From: Chloroflexota bacterium
GTDB lineage: Bacteria > Chloroflexota > Anaerolineae > J102
Direction: 5' to 3'
Length of the DNA: 64,000 bases
NCBI GenBank assembly: GCA_029782215.1
Contig: JAKOVD010000137.1
Location: 42,227-106,226 of the forward strand
The number at the start of each line of letters is the position of its first letter. Within the stretch, counting starts at the first letter, position 1. Made by a program: the position numbers and the translations under genes. The notes under the pieces are model-generated. The model was given only the letters and a program-made list of their open reading frames with translations, searched no databases and was not told where the DNA came from. Below, piece after piece: positions 23,954 through 33,599 of the stretch.

Positions 23954-26514
23954 TCACTCTGTCTGATCTCTTGACCGCCACGGGTGGCCAACTCTCCGGC
24001 CCGGCCCTCGCCACGACCTGGGTGGACTTCTGCCATGATTCCCGCCTAGCCGAACCGGGCCAGCTTTTCGTCGCCCTGCGCACCGCCACCGGCGATGGCC
24101 ACGATCATATTGCCGAGGCCGTTGCCCGCGGCTGCACCGGCGTCCTCTGCCAGCAGGCCGGCCCGGAGCCGCCCACCGTTACGACACTACTGGCGCCGGA
24201 CACGGGGGACGCCCTGCGGGCATGGGCAGCTCATATCCTGCGGCAGTACCGTCCTGTCGTGATAGCCATCACCGGTTCCAGCGGCAAGACCACGGCCAAA
24301 GACCTGACGGCTGCCATGCTGGAGCGGGCCTTTCCCGGACAGGTCTTCCGCACACAGGAAAGCTACAACGATCGCCTGGGGATTCCCCTGGCCCTGGGCC
24401 GGCTGCAAGCCGGGCACCGGTTTGCCGTCATCGAGGTGGGAACCGATGCCTACGGCGAGATTGCGGCGCTGGCCGCCCTCATCCAGCCAGACGTGGCCGC
24501 CATCACCGTGATCAATGATGCCCACATCGGTACGTTTGGCAGCCAGGAGGCCATCGCGGCCGAAAAGCTTGCCCTGGTGCATGGGCTGCGGGAGAACGGG
24601 GTGGCGGTGCTCAACGCCGACGACCCCTGGCAGCGCTCGCCTGGCGCCCGCGATGACGTGACGCTGTATTGGCACGGTGCAACAGCACCTGCTTGCTTGC
24701 GCCTGACGCCGGCCGGCGCCCCAGCGCTGGCCGGCGTCGATCTGGCGCTCGAGGTGGACCCGCCCCTGGTCCCGGCGCCTTTCACCGGCAGGCTGCGCTC
24801 GCAGTTGATCGGCGAACACCAGTTGGCGGCCTTGCGCACGGCGATGGCCATTGCGTTCCACTTGGGCGTGTCGCCGGCCGATGTCGTCACGACGGTGGCG
24901 GAATTCCGCCCCCTTCCCGGCCGGCTCCGGCCTTTGCCTGGCTGCCAGGACGCCACCCTGCTGGATGACAGCTACAGCGCCAATCCGGCGGCGACCCTGG
25001 CGGCACTGCAGACGTTGGCCGCCCTGCCTGGACAGCACGTCGTGATCCTGGGCGAGCACAGCGGCCTGGGAGCGCAGGCGGAGGGTCTCCTGGCCGATTT
25101 GGGGCCGGCGTTGGCGTCGACCGCAGACCATCTGGTGGTGGTCGGCCCGCAGGCCCAAACCCTGGCCACGGCTGCACAGTCGGCGGGCCTGCCTCGTGAG
25201 TGCATCCATACGGCTGACACGCCGGCCGCCGCCGCCGCTCTTGCCCGCACGCTCCTTGCTACCGGCGCCATCTGCCTGGTCAAGGGCAGCCGTGAGGCAA
25301 GGATGGAGCGCACGGTGGCAGCGCTGCTGGCGCAGCCTGCGACGGCTGCGGCCGAGTTGGTTCGCCAAAATACTGCCTGGCAGCGCCTGCGTCTGCGCAA
25401 CACGCTCCGCCCCACCTGGGTGGAAATCGATACCCTGGCGCTCGCCGACAATGTCCGGGCGGCGCGCCGCCGGCTGCATCCGGGCGTCAAGCTGATCGGC
25501 GTCCTCAAGGCCGATGGCTACGGTCACGGCGCACCCACGGTGGCGCGGGTGGCCTTGCAAGCAGGCGCCGATGGCTTCGCCGTGGCCTGTCTGCCCGAGG
25601 CCCTGGCTCTGCGGCGAGCCGGCATTGCCGCGCCCATCCTGATCCTTGGCTATACACCGCCCTGGCAAGCGCGGTCGGCCGTAGAGCTCGATCTGCAGCT
25701 TACGGTCTACGATGCCGACGGCGCTGCCGCCCTGGACCAGGCGGCGGCGGCGCTGGGGCGCACGGTGCCGGTGCACGTCAAGGTCGACACGGGCATGGGG
25801 CGTCTTGGTCTGTTTCCCGACGATATCCCGGACTTCCTGCGCTATCTGCACACGCTGCGTGATGTGCAAGTCCTGGGTCTGTTTACGCACATGGCCATTG
25901 CCGACGTGCCCGGCCATGAGCATACCGATCTCCAGCTTCGCCGGTTTGAGACCCTGCTGGGCGTGCTGGACGGCCTGGGCCTGCGCCCGCCCCTTGTCCA
26001 TGCCGCCAACACGGCCACCTTCCTGACACGCCCCGACGCGCACTACGATGCCATCCGTCTCGGCATCGGCATGTACGGCCTCGCGCCCAGCCCTGAGCTG
26101 CCGCTGCCGCCCGATTTCCGGCCGGTGCTGTCCTGGAAGACGACCGTCGCCCAGGTCAAGACGCTGCCGCCGGGCAGCACGGTTGGCTACGGCCTCACCT
26201 ACCGCACCGCCGCCGAGCAGACCATCGCCATCATTCCCGTGGGCTATGCCGACGGCTTCCGCCGCGCGCCGCAGCACTGGCAGCATGTGCTGGTCCGCGG
26301 CCGTGAGGCGCCCCTTGTCGGTCGTGTGAGCATGGACCAGACGGCCATTGACGTGACCGGCATCCCCGGAGTGCGTCCCGGCGACGAAGTGGTGCTGATC
26401 GGCCACCAGGGTGACGCCCAGCTCACCGCCGATCAGGTGGCCGCGCATCTGGGCACGATCGGCTACGAAGTGGTCAGCGCCATCCTGGCCCGCGTCCCCC
26501 GCCTGGCCGCATAG
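23950..26514 (+). CDS. Bifunctional MurF (UDP-MurNAc-tripeptide:D-Ala-D-Ala ligase) / alanine racemase
   Basis: 854 residues from ATG 23950. Residues 1-480 form a MurF domain with P-loop ITGSSGKTTAKD (about 108-119), ESYNDRLGIPL, NADDPW and LDDSYSANPAAT. Residues about 487-854 form a fold-type III alanine racemase: PLP lysine K520 in VLKADGYGHG, HVKVDTGMGRLG, THMAIAD, TVGYGLTY with the catalytic Tyr, and VGRVSMDQTAID. Such fusions make D-Ala and ligate D-Ala-D-Ala to the UDP-MurNAc tripeptide on one chain. They are best known in Bacteroidota. All key residues of both halves are present. A separate murF exists at 45376-46818, so this genome seems to hold two MurF activities. Translationally coupled to the RpiB-like gene. 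Confidence 0.93.
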   Translation: MITLSDLLTATGGQLSGPALATTWVDFCHDSRLAEPGQLFVALRTATGDGHDHIAEAVARGCTGVLCQQAGPEPPTVTTLLAPDTGDALRAWAAHILRQYRPVVIAITGSSGKTTAKDLTAAMLERAFPGQVFRTQESYNDRLGIPLALGRLQAGHRFAVIEVGTDAYGEIAALAALIQPDVAAITVINDAHIGTFGSQEAIAAEKLALVHGLRENGVAVLNADDPWQRSPGARDDVTLYWHGATAPACLRLTPAGAPALAGVDLALEVDPPLVPAPFTGRLRSQLIGEHQLAALRTAMAIAFHLGVSPADVVTTVAEFRPLPGRLRPLPGCQDATLLDDSYSANPAATLAALQTLAALPGQHVVILGEHSGLGAQAEGLLADLGPALASTADHLVVVGPQAQTLATAAQSAGLPRECIHTADTPAAAAALARTLLATGAICLVKGSREARMERTVAALLAQPATAAAELVRQNTAWQRLRLRNTLRPTWVEIDTLALADNVRAARRRLHPGVKLIGVLKADGYGHGAPTVARVALQAGADGFAVACLPEALALRRAGIAAPILILGYTPPWQARSAVELDLQLTVYDADGAAALDQAAAALGRTVPVHVKVDTGMGRLGLFPDDIPDFLRYLHTLRDVQVLGLFTHMAIADVPGHEHTDLQLRRFETLLGVLDGLGLRPPLVHAANTATFLTRPDAHYDAIRLGIGMYGLAPSPELPLPPDFRPVLSWKTTVAQVKTLPPGSTVGYGLTYRTAAEQTIAIIPVGYADGFRRAPQHWQHVLVRGREAPLVGRVSMDQTAIDVTGIPGVRPGDEVVLIGHQGDAQLTADQVAAHLGTIGYEVVSAILARVPRLAA

Positions 26515-26534
26515 GCGCCGGTCCGGACCCTACC

Positions 26535-27074
26535 TCACCCCGAGCCCGCGGGCGCCAGCGTCGCCGGAGGCGCCGGCGTAGAGGTCGGAAGCGGCGTCGG
26601 CGTGGGAGTGGGTGAAGGCGTCGGCGTCGGCGTGGGAGTGGGAGTGGGAGTGGGTGAAGGCGTCGGCGTGTCTTCCGGCAAGAGCAGCGGCGAGCTGCTC
26701 TGGGCGCGCTCGGGCGCCGCACCCGGAATGATGCCGGGAAGCCGGCGGCCACCGTCGCCGAACATGAACGTGAGCAGGAGGGCCAGTACCACCACCGCCA
26801 GGGCAGGAGCGCCCCATGCCAGCACCCTGTTCAAACTTTGCCCAAACGACCGCCGCGGGGGTTGGGCCAATGCAGCGGTGAGGAACGCGGAGCGACCCGG
26901 CCGCAGACCGTGCGGGGGCGGGGGCGTGGTCTCCAGGGCGGCGCGTACCTCGCGACCAAGCAGAAGCAGGGCCGCGTCATCGGCATCGAGCGCTGCCCAA
27001 GCAGCAGCGCCTCCACCACTCATCTCGTCGTCGATGGCCTTGTCGAAAAGAAGGTCGCGCTCTGGGGAGGTCAT
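26535..27074 (-). CDS. Membrane-anchored anti-sigma factor-like protein with Thr-Pro tail
   Basis: 179 residues from ATG 27074, overlapping the sigma factor stop by four bases. Cytoplasmic N-terminal part about 1-85, one membrane segment about 88-107 (ALAVVVLALLLTFMF), then an outside part ending in a Pro/Thr/Ser tail (SPTPTPTPTPTPTPSPTP, about 135-170) encoded by a GT-rich short repeat near 26590-26670. The N-terminus shows no clear zinc-binding HxxxCxxC motif, so the anti-sigma role rests on gene order and topology. Confidence 0.65.
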   Translation of the reverse strand: MTSPERDLLFDKAIDDEMSGGGAAAWAALDADDAALLLLGREVRAALETTPPPPHGLRPGRSAFLTAALAQPPRRSFGQSLNRVLAWGAPALAVVVLALLLTFMFGDGGRRLPGIIPGAAPERAQSSSPLLLPEDTPTPSPTPTPTPTPTPTPSPTPTPTPLPTSTPAPPATLAPAGSG

Positions 27075-27625
27075 AGCTGGCGGTCGGCAGAGGCAGGTGA
27101 AAGCAGACGGCGGAGGTTGGACAGGCCACGACGTTGCAGGGCGCGCACAGCTTCTTCGGTCTTTCCCAGGATGGCGGCAGCCTGCGGCGCCGTCATGCCC
27201 TCGCCGAATCGGAGCATGATGACGTCACGCTGGTCCGTCGTGAGCTCGTCAAGGGCACGCTTCAGGCGTTCCCGCTCCAGGCGGCGGCCGACGATCTGGT
27301 CGGGATGGGCCTCTTCGGGCAGGGCAATGCCCTCGTGCAGGATGCTGGCAGGGCGGCGCTGCTGGTAGCGAATGTCGTCGACGATGAGGTTGTGGGCGAT
27401 GCGGTAGAGCCACGCCTGCAGGGCGTCCTGGGCGAACTTGTTCTTGTCAAGCGCTTCCAGCATCTTGACGAACACACTCCCCGTCAGGTCCTCGGCCCGC
27501 CCGGGGTCGCCTACATGCCGGAAGATATAGGCATAAATCTTGGACGCGTAAGTGTCATAGATGGCGGCCAAAGCGCTGGGGTCTCGCTGCCGTGCGCGTT
27601 CGAGCAGCGCCGCTTGATCGGTCAT
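27071..27625 (-). CDS. ECF-type RNA polymerase sigma factor
   Basis: 184 residues from ATG 27625. Region 2 is seen in ALAAIYDTYASKIYAYIF and the AEDLTGSVFVKMLEAL / LQAWLYRIAHNLIVDDIR stretches, given here in parts. Region 4 (about 125-175) has LDELTTDQRDVIMLRF, then the helix-turn-helix MTAPQAAAILGKTEEAVRAL. The 45-residue in-frame extension upstream is not typical. It directs core polymerase to a specific regulon, with release presumably controlled by the membrane protein encoded by the overlapping next gene. Signal and regulon are unknown. Confidence 0.9.
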   Translation of the reverse strand: MTDQAALLERARQRDPSALAAIYDTYASKIYAYIFRHVGDPGRAEDLTGSVFVKMLEALDKNKFAQDALQAWLYRIAHNLIVDDIRYQQRRPASILHEGIALPEEAHPDQIVGRRLERERLKRALDELTTDQRDVIMLRFGEGMTAPQAAAILGKTEEAVRALQRRGLSNLRRLLSPASADRQL

Positions 27626-27844
27626 GGCGGTGCGGCCTGCAGCAAAGAGGCGGCGGCCAGCAGCCGGTGCCTGGGAAGCGAGATACGTCGTTGCCATCGT
27701 ATTAGCAAGACGTCGCTTGGGATGGCTTCCGTATGGCTTGCTCCTGGAATCAGCGCGCAAGCTTTCATCGCCGGGTCATGCCTGACCGCCGCGCGCAGCC
27801 GTGGGCGATCATCCCTCTGGCGCCGTAAGGCCGGCTCCTGCACG

Positions 27845-28780
27845 TCAGCGGCGCGTGGCTCCGCACGAGCGGCAGAACTTGTCCTCACGCTGGAATTCCG
27901 TCCCACACTGGCGGCAAAAGCGGTCGCTGCCGGCGGCCCCGGCCGCAGGCTTTGCCCCCGCCGTTTTGGCCGCACGTGCGGTCCTGGCTGGGACCGCGGC
28001 GGCTGGCTCTGCAGGCGCCTGCCGCGTGCGCCAAAGCCCGAACAAGCCCAGACCCACCAGGAGGACGGCGGCAATGCCGAGCAAGCCGATGAGGAGGGTG
28101 CGCGAGGATGTGCCGCTCCCTGTCGCCGTTGCCGGTGCGGGCGCCGGCGTCGCCTGGGCAGGGGCCTGTGTGGCGCGCGCGTCCTCGGCAACGCCCAGGG
28201 CCCCGGTGGGATTGTCGTAGGTCAGGTTCTGTTTGATGGCGGCGCCGCCAGCTTCCGCCCCGATGGAGCGGAGATACACCTTGCCGCCGTTGTCGGAAGG
28301 GCTTGACGGCTGCATGGCGGGGTCACTGCCGATGTTAGTGGCGCTGGGCGGCAGCAGGGCCTCGATATCGACCTTGGTAGCGTTGACATAGCTGGCCGGC
28401 AGGTTGAAATTCGCAAGACGCTGGCTGCCCTTGGTAATAAGCGGCACGTAGTATTCGAGCCGAAAGCCTGTCTGTGCGGGCTTGAAGCTCACGGCGTTGC
28501 CGCCGTCGGTCCCCTTGACGTTCTCCCACTGCAGATTCAACAGGTTGCCGTCGGCGCCGGCGGCAGCCACGGCATTGACCTCGGCCTCGGCCGGCACGGG
28601 AATGACCACGGTCTGGCCTGGCTGGTTGGTCTCGCCGTCGATGATGACCAGCAGTCGCGGGTCGTCAAACTCGGGCCAGAGGGCAATGCGAAGGGACTTG
28701 AGGCCGGTTGGCTCCTGGGCAAACACGGGAGCGGCCAGGCAGATGAGCAAAGCGAGGGCGAGTAGAATTCGGTTGCGCAT
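27845..28780 (-). CDS. Secreted/membrane protein with C-terminal cytoplasmic zinc ribbon
   Basis: 311 residues from ATG 28780. Signal peptide 1-21 (ending PVFAQ); outside beta-rich domain about 25-195 (LRIALWPEFDDPRLLVIIDG); Ala/Pro/Thr linker about 200-225; membrane segment about 229-250 (LLIGLLGIAAVLLVGLGLF); and a basic Ala-rich stretch leading to a zinc ribbon (FCRQCGTEFQREDKFCRSCG) as the last 25 residues. The arrangement suggests an outside sensor/binding domain with a cytoplasmic metal knuckle. No named family is recognised. Nothing couples it to the sigma factor gene 220 bases downstream. Confidence 0.7.
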   Translation of the reverse strand: MRNRILLALALLICLAAPVFAQEPTGLKSLRIALWPEFDDPRLLVIIDGETNQPGQTVVIPVPAEAEVNAVAAAGADGNLLNLQWENVKGTDGGNAVSFKPAQTGFRLEYYVPLITKGSQRLANFNLPASYVNATKVDIEALLPPSATNIGSDPAMQPSSPSDNGGKVYLRSIGAEAGGAAIKQNLTYDNPTGALGVAEDARATQAPAQATPAPAPATATGSGTSSRTLLIGLLGIAAVLLVGLGLFGLWRTRQAPAEPAAAVPARTARAAKTAGAKPAAGAAGSDRFCRQCGTEFQREDKFCRSCGATRR

Positions 28781-28921
28781 GGTCTAAAGGAGGAAGGGGT
28801 GGAATAGCGTCGCCGGATTATAGCACGGAGGGCCGGAAACGCGTCCGGCGCATCTCTCGCGGCTGTCTTGTCGTAGCGACTTGAGTCATTCTTACTACGG
28901 GGGTGGGAGAATTCACTTCAC

Positions 28922-28953
28922 AAAAAAGGCCGGGGCATTGCCCCAGCCTTTTT
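28922..28953. terminator. Rho-independent terminator (bidirectional)
   Basis: Stem AAAAAGGC-c-GGGGC, loop ATT, GCCCC-a-GCCTTTTT: one mismatch, T run on both strands. It stands 50 bases past the nrdJ stop on the minus strand and ends the nrdR-nrdJ transcript. Confidence 0.85.
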
Positions 28954-29004
28954 GTGACGAGCAGGATGCTGTGTTCGCTGCCGCTCAGCACTTGCTGTAG
29001 CCGC

Positions 29005-31488
29005 TCAGCATTCGCTGTAGCCGCAGTTATGGCACTTCCGGCAGCCTTCGGTGTAGAGGAAAGTGGCCTGGCCGCAGTCAGGACAGAGGTCGCCGATCTG
29101 CGTCAGGGGCAGTTCCATCTGCTCGGCGCTCATCGGCGCCGGTTTGGCCAGGGCCTGGGCCTCAGCCTCGTTCAGGTACTCAGACAACACCTGGGCGATG
29201 GCGTCAGGCAGAGAGCGCACTCGCTGCGGGCCGAAGCCAAGCGGACGGCCGCCGCCGATGCCGCCCAACTGGTACACGATCTGCTGCAGGCGCTCCCCGG
29301 GCTCCAGGGGGCTGGGCATGCGCAGGATGTAGCTCATCAACCGGCCCAGGGCCTCAGCCACCGCGGCTACGTCGGAGCCTGCCTTGCCGACGTTGAGGAA
29401 TACCTCGAAAGGCTCGCCGGTTTCGGTGCCGTTGACGGTGATATAGGCCGTGCCGAGCGGTGTAGGCTGGCGATAGGTGAAGCCGTGCAGGCGATCCGGG
29501 CGCCGCTTGCGGGGCGGGATGGGAGCGGGCGCAGGCTCAGCCTCTGCTGCCGGCGCCGGGGCGCCGCCGCCCTGCTTGCCTTTGGCCTCGGCCGTGGCCT
29601 TGGTCTCCAGCACAACCTCCTGGCGGCTACCGGTCACGTAGACGGTCAGCCCCTTGCAGCCCAGCTCCCAGGCCCGCAGATAGCTCGTCTCGACCTCTTC
29701 GATCGTGGCTTCGGGCGGGAAGTTGCAGGTCTTGCTGATGGAATTGTCCACGAAGCGCTGCAGCGCCGCCTGCATCAGGACGTGCTCTTCGGCGGTCACA
29801 TCCTGGCTGACCACGAAGGCATGCAGGATATCGGCCGGGAGCTCGCCGACGTGCTGGCAGGTGCCCGTGTGCAGGATCTCGTCGATGATGCGGTCGCGCC
29901 GGTCGCCGTAGATCCCGGCTGCGTCGAGGGCCCTGATGAAGAGGGGGCTGACATAGGTCAGGGCCACATCGCCGCTCGCTTCCTTGACGTAGCGGGTGTA
30001 GGCCAGGGCGAACACCGGCTCGCAGCCATAGCCTTCGGTTCCCGTCACGGTGCCGATGGTGCCCGTGGGGGCAATGGTGGTCTGGGCGCCGTTGCGGATG
30101 CCGTGGGCCTTGATGCCGGCGACGATGGCGTCCCAGTTGAGGGGTGGGCGTCCGAAGTCAGCCCGGTAAGGGGTGAGCGGGGTGGGCGGCTCCCATTTCA
30201 ACTGTGCCGGATCATAGATGGAACCACGAATGGCCGTGAAGGGACCGCGGTCCCGCGCCAGCTCAACCGAGGTGTGCATGGCGTGGAAACGGACGAACTC
30301 CATGATCTGGGCGGCCAGCTCCTGCGCTTGTTCCGAGCCATAGCGCACGCCGAGAACGTACATGACGTCGGCCAGGCCCATGATGCCCAGGCCGATGCGC
30401 CGCACCCGGTGGGCCGCCTCCTTGAGCTGCGGCACGGCGGGCACGTAGGCATTGGCCTCGACGACGTTGTCCAGGAAACGGGTCGCCTGGGCAACAGTCG
30501 CCTGGAGCCCCTCCCAATCGATGCGGTCGTCGTCAGTCAGATGGAGGGCAAGGTTGATTGAGCCCAGGCAGCAGTTTTCATAAGGCCCCAGCCACTGTTC
30601 GCCGCAGGGGTTGGTGGCCTCCAGCTCGTAGAGGTGCGGCACCGGATTGGTGCGATTGGCGGCATCAAGGAAGAGGACGCCGGGCTCGCCGTTGCGGTGG
30701 GCATAGGTGGCAATCGTATGGAAGAGATCGCGCGCCCTGACAGTCCGCCAGGTCTCTCCGGTGCGCGGGTTGACCAGGTCAAACTGCGAGTCTTCCTTGA
30801 CTGCGTTCATGAAGTCATCGGTAACGCCCACCGAGATATTGAAGTTGGCGATCTTGCCCTCTTCGGCTTTGCAAATGATGAACTCCTCGATATCGGGGTG
30901 ATGGACAGGGAGGACCGCCATGTTGGCGCCGCGGCGGGTGCCGCCCTGGGCGATCACGCCGAAGGCCTTGTCATAGGCTTCCAGGAATCCGACCGGGCCG
31001 GTGGCCACTCCTGCCGAAGTGAGCACCTTGTCGCCGCGCGGGCGCAGGCGTCCAAAGCTGAAGCCGTTGCCGCCGCCGGTCTGCTGGATCAGGGCTGCAT
31101 TGCGCATCGTCTGGAAGATACCATCGGGATGTTTGCCCATGTCATCCTCGATCGGCAGGACAAAGCAGGCCGCCAGTTGTCCCAGGGGCGTCCCTGCTCC
31201 CGTGAAGGTGGGCGAGTTCGGAAAGAAGCGCAGTCCCGAGAGGAGATCAAAGAAGACCTGCGTGGTCTTGTCGACGTCGCCGTTGAACTCCGCTTCCACC
31301 GCCCCGAGGTGCCGAGCCACGCGATAGAACATCTGCGCCGGTGTTTCTGCTGGCTTGCCGTCCGGTCCCCGCCGCAGATAGCGTCGCCGGAGCACCTCCA
31401 GGCTGTTGGCCGACAGACGAATCTTGTCATCCCGCACATAGTCCGGAAAAGGCCCAATTGCCGTCTTGGCGCCAATCAAGTCGGTCAT
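29005..31488 (-). CDS. nrdJ: Adenosylcobalamin-dependent (class II) ribonucleotide reductase
   Basis: 827 residues from ATG 31488. Reduces ribonucleotides to deoxyribonucleotides using a B12-derived thiyl radical, with or without oxygen. Seen: [16 protein letters not shown] and [18 protein letters not shown]; the active-site segment [20 protein letters not shown] with the radical-site Cys; [20 protein letters not shown]; a TSCPD-type domain about 690-760 ([20 protein letters not shown]); and a C-terminal cysteine knuckle (CPDCG...[12 protein letters not shown]) for redox exchange or zinc. There is no N-terminal ATP cone. It lies 26 bases after nrdR and shares its promoter, hence likely NrdR control. 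Confidence 0.96.
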   Translation of the reverse strand: MTDLIGAKTAIGPFPDYVRDDKIRLSANSLEVLRRRYLRRGPDGKPAETPAQMFYRVARHLGAVEAEFNGDVDKTTQVFFDLLSGLRFFPNSPTFTGAGTPLGQLAACFVLPIEDDMGKHPDGIFQTMRNAALIQQTGGGNGFSFGRLRPRGDKVLTSAGVATGPVGFLEAYDKAFGVIAQGGTRRGANMAVLPVHHPDIEEFIICKAEEGKIANFNISVGVTDDFMNAVKEDSQFDLVNPRTGETWRTVRARDLFHTIATYAHRNGEPGVLFLDAANRTNPVPHLYELEATNPCGEQWLGPYENCCLGSINLALHLTDDDRIDWEGLQATVAQATRFLDNVVEANAYVPAVPQLKEAAHRVRRIGLGIMGLADVMYVLGVRYGSEQAQELAAQIMEFVRFHAMHTSVELARDRGPFTAIRGSIYDPAQLKWEPPTPLTPYRADFGRPPLNWDAIVAGIKAHGIRNGAQTTIAPTGTIGTVTGTEGYGCEPVFALAYTRYVKEASGDVALTYVSPLFIRALDAAGIYGDRRDRIIDEILHTGTCQHVGELPADILHAFVVSQDVTAEEHVLMQAALQRFVDNSISKTCNFPPEATIEEVETSYLRAWELGCKGLTVYVTGSRQEVVLETKATAEAKGKQGGGAPAPAAEAEPAPAPIPPRKRRPDRLHGFTYRQPTPLGTAYITVNGTETGEPFEVFLNVGKAGSDVAAVAEALGRLMSYILRMPSPLEPGERLQQIVYQLGGIGGGRPLGFGPQRVRSLPDAIAQVLSEYLNEAEAQALAKPAPMSAEQMELPLTQIGDLCPDCGQATFLYTEGCRKCHNCGYSEC

Positions 31489-31514
31489 GCGATGGTCTCT
31501 CCTCAGAGGTGAAG

Positions 31515-31961
31515 TTAGCTGTGACCCACGAGCCGGTTGATTTCCTGCTGCACGGCTTCGAGGTCGGGGAGTTCGAGATAGATGGTGGCGAAGCGAATAT
31601 AGGCAACCGGGTCGATGGTCCGCAGCCGGTCCAGGATCATGTTCCCGATCACCTTGCTGGGAACCTCTGCTTTGCCGGACCCGTGGATGTGCTCTTCGAT
31701 CTGATCGGCAATGCGCTCCAATTCCGCCATGGCAATGGGGCGCTTGGCGCAGGCGATGCGGATGCCGTTCAGCAGCTTGGTGCGGTCGAAGGGCTCGCGC
31801 CGGCCATCCGACTTGACGATGTGGACGGCAGTGCTGACCTGCTCATAGGTCGTGAACCGTTCGTCGCAGTTCGCGCACAGGCGGCGGCGCCGGATGCCAT
31901 CGCCAGACTCACGCGTATCGAGGACGCGCGACTGATCATGACCGCAATGGGGACACTTCAT
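31515..31961 (-). CDS. nrdR: Transcriptional repressor NrdR
   Basis: 148 residues from ATG 31961. Zinc ribbon 3-34 ([27 protein letters not shown]), then an ATP cone about 46-136 ([35 protein letters not shown]). Senses ATP/dATP and represses ribonucleotide reductase genes. Two NrdR boxes stand upstream of this gene at 32096-32142, so it very probably represses itself together with nrdJ. Confidence 0.97.
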   Translation of the reverse strand: MKCPHCGHDQSRVLDTRESGDGIRRRRLCANCDERFTTYEQVSTAVHIVKSDGRREPFDRTKLLNGIRIACAKRPIAMAELERIADQIEEHIHGSGKAEVPSKVIGNMILDRLRTIDPVAYIRFATIYLELPDLEAVQQEINRLVGHS

Positions 31962-32095
31962 AAGTCTCTCTATTTGGCGTTTTGCAGCCCTGGAGAGTCC
32001 TCAGATCGGGGGCTATCGGGCAGAACCGGCCATGCAGTTTTGCTGGAGGGATTAAGAATCGCGCCGCCAAGCTAACAGCATAGGAGCAGACGATT

Positions 32096-32184
32096 ACACT
32101 ATATCTAGTGCCATTTCTCTACATAAACACAATCGCTAGTACGCTTGGGATGCCGAGTATAGCATGGGCTCACGCGAAAAACAA
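32096..32184 (-). promoter_or_regulatory. nrdR-nrdJ promoter with two NrdR boxes
   Basis: Minus strand: -35 TTGTTT (32179-32184), 17-base spacer, -10 TATACT (32156-32161). Just downstream are box 1 at 32127-32142 (ACACAATCGCTAGTAC as read on the plus strand) and box 2 at 32096-32111 (ACACTATATCTAGTGC). The latter fits the NrdR consensus acaCwATATwTwGtgt closely. The two boxes are 31 bp apart start to start, the helical phase typical of paired NrdR sites. Both lie after the inferred transcription start, a repressing position. The rest of the gap 31962-32319 holds no gene. Confidence 0.8.
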
Positions 32185-32319
32185 GCCCCCTGTTCCGGCA
32201 ATTTTGCGACACGGCGCGTAATTTTAAGTTAGGGCGCACCCACAGTTCAGCACGAAGACAGATGCAGAGGAAGCGCCGGCCGGCGAGTTCCAGGCGCTCC
32301 CTCTCCTGATGACGGTCGC

Positions 32320-33402
32320 TTACTGGCTGTTCCCACCGCGGGCGCGGCGCAGAAAAGCCGGTATCTCGATGTTCTCTTTGTCGTAGTTCTGGGGGAAAGG
32401 AATCGGCGGTCTTGCGGTCGCCTGCTGCTGCGGCTTGGCATGGGTATTGTCGAAGCCGGTGGCGATCACGGTGATGCGAATCTCTTCCTTGAGGGTAGGG
32501 TCGATGACCGCGCCGAAAATGATGTTCGCTTCGGGATGGGCGGTGCGGCGAATGATTTCGGCCGCCTCATTGACCTCAAACAGGCTCATGTCTGGCCCGC
32601 CCGTGACGTTGAACAGGATGCCGCGGGCGCCATCAATGCTGATGTCCAGGAGCTGCGAGTGGATGGCGGATTCCGCCGCGTCTGCAGCCCGGTTGTCCCC
32701 GCGGGCAACGCCGATGGCCATCAGGGCGGCGCCGCCTTCGCTCATGATCGTGCGGACATCGGCAAAGTCGAGGTTGATCAGGCCGGGGATCGTGATCAGC
32801 TCGCTGATGCCCTGGATGCCCTGGCGCAGCACGTCATCGGCCGTGGCGAAGGCCATCTGCATGCTGACTTTTTTGTCCACGATCTGCAGCAGGCGATCAT
32901 TCGGAATCACGATCAGGGTGTCCACATGCTGGGCCAGGTTTGTGGCGCCTTCTTCCGCCAACTGGCGGCGTTTGGCGCCCTCGAATGTGAAGGGCTTAGT
33001 CACCACGCCGATGGTCAGGGCGCCCGTCTCCCGTGCCAACCTGGCAATCACGGGCGCCGCACCTGTGCCGGTGCCGCCGCCCAACCCGGCCGTGATGAAG
33101 ATCATGTCTGCGCCCTTAAGCAGCTCCTTCAGCTCTTCGGCCGATTCCTCCGCTGCCTTCTGGCCAATGTCGGGGTTGCCTCCCGAGCCGAGACCCTTCG
33201 TGAGCTTGTCCCCGATTCGCACCCTGAGCGGCGCTTCGGCCATCATGAGCGCCTGGCCGTCGGTATTGACGACGACAAACTCAACGCCCTGGATGCCTTC
33301 CTGAATCATGCGGTTGACGGCGTTGCTGCCGGCGCCGCCGACACCGAGCACTTTGATTTGGGCCAGGTTCTCGACGTAGGGTTTGCTGCTGCTCTTGGTC
33401 AT
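32320..33402 (-). CDS. ftsZ: Cell division protein FtsZ
   Basis: 360 residues from ATG 33402, with GGAGG 6 bases upstream; an 11-codon extension to 33435 is not needed. Tubulin-like GTPase that polymerises into the Z ring. Seen: [13 protein letters not shown] (16-31 region), the tubulin signature GGGTGTGA at 108-115, T7-loop [10 protein letters not shown], and the C-terminal peptide [12 protein letters not shown], which binds FtsA or other anchors. The linker between the core and this peptide is short. Last gene of the dcw run; it has a promoter of its own. Confidence 0.98.
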   Translation of the reverse strand: MTKSSSKPYVENLAQIKVLGVGGAGSNAVNRMIQEGIQGVEFVVVNTDGQALMMAEAPLRVRIGDKLTKGLGSGGNPDIGQKAAEESAEELKELLKGADMIFITAGLGGGTGTGAAPVIARLARETGALTIGVVTKPFTFEGAKRRQLAEEGATNLAQHVDTLIVIPNDRLLQIVDKKVSMQMAFATADDVLRQGIQGISELITIPGLINLDFADVRTIMSEGGAALMAIGVARGDNRAADAAESAIHSQLLDISIDGARGILFNVTGGPDMSLFEVNEAAEIIRRTAHPEANIIFGAVIDPTLKEEIRITVIATGFDNTHAKPQQQATARPPIPFPQNYDKENIEIPAFLRRARGGNSQ

Positions 33403-33517
33403 GGGTTGCCTCCAGGCTGGGGATGGAAAGCTCACAACACTTGCTGCCAGATTCCAAATACGGGTTTGGGGGAAGTAGTAGCGAAGGATGATGGTTGGGG
33501 TACTCTATGCGAAGCGA

Positions 33518-33546
33518 ATCATAACGGAGACTGAGCAAAAGCTCAA
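33518..33546 (-). promoter_or_regulatory. Putative ftsZ promoter
   Basis: Minus strand: -35 TTGAGC (33541-33546), 17-base spacer, -10 TATGAT (33518-33523), in the 197-base ftsA-ftsZ gap. It gives a leader of about 110 bases. Extra ftsZ promoters within dcw clusters are common. Confidence 0.55.
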
Positions 33547-33599
33547 GCCCCCACACGAGCGGCCTGCGGGCGATGGGGGCGGCGCAAGCATGAGGCCGC

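Noticed and set aside
24187..26448. Long open frame (753 codons) on the minus strand opposite murF-alr
   Set aside because: Mirror frame of a GC-rich gene; His/Gly/Arg/Gln-rich nonsense composition, no motif, while the plus frame is fully diagnostic.
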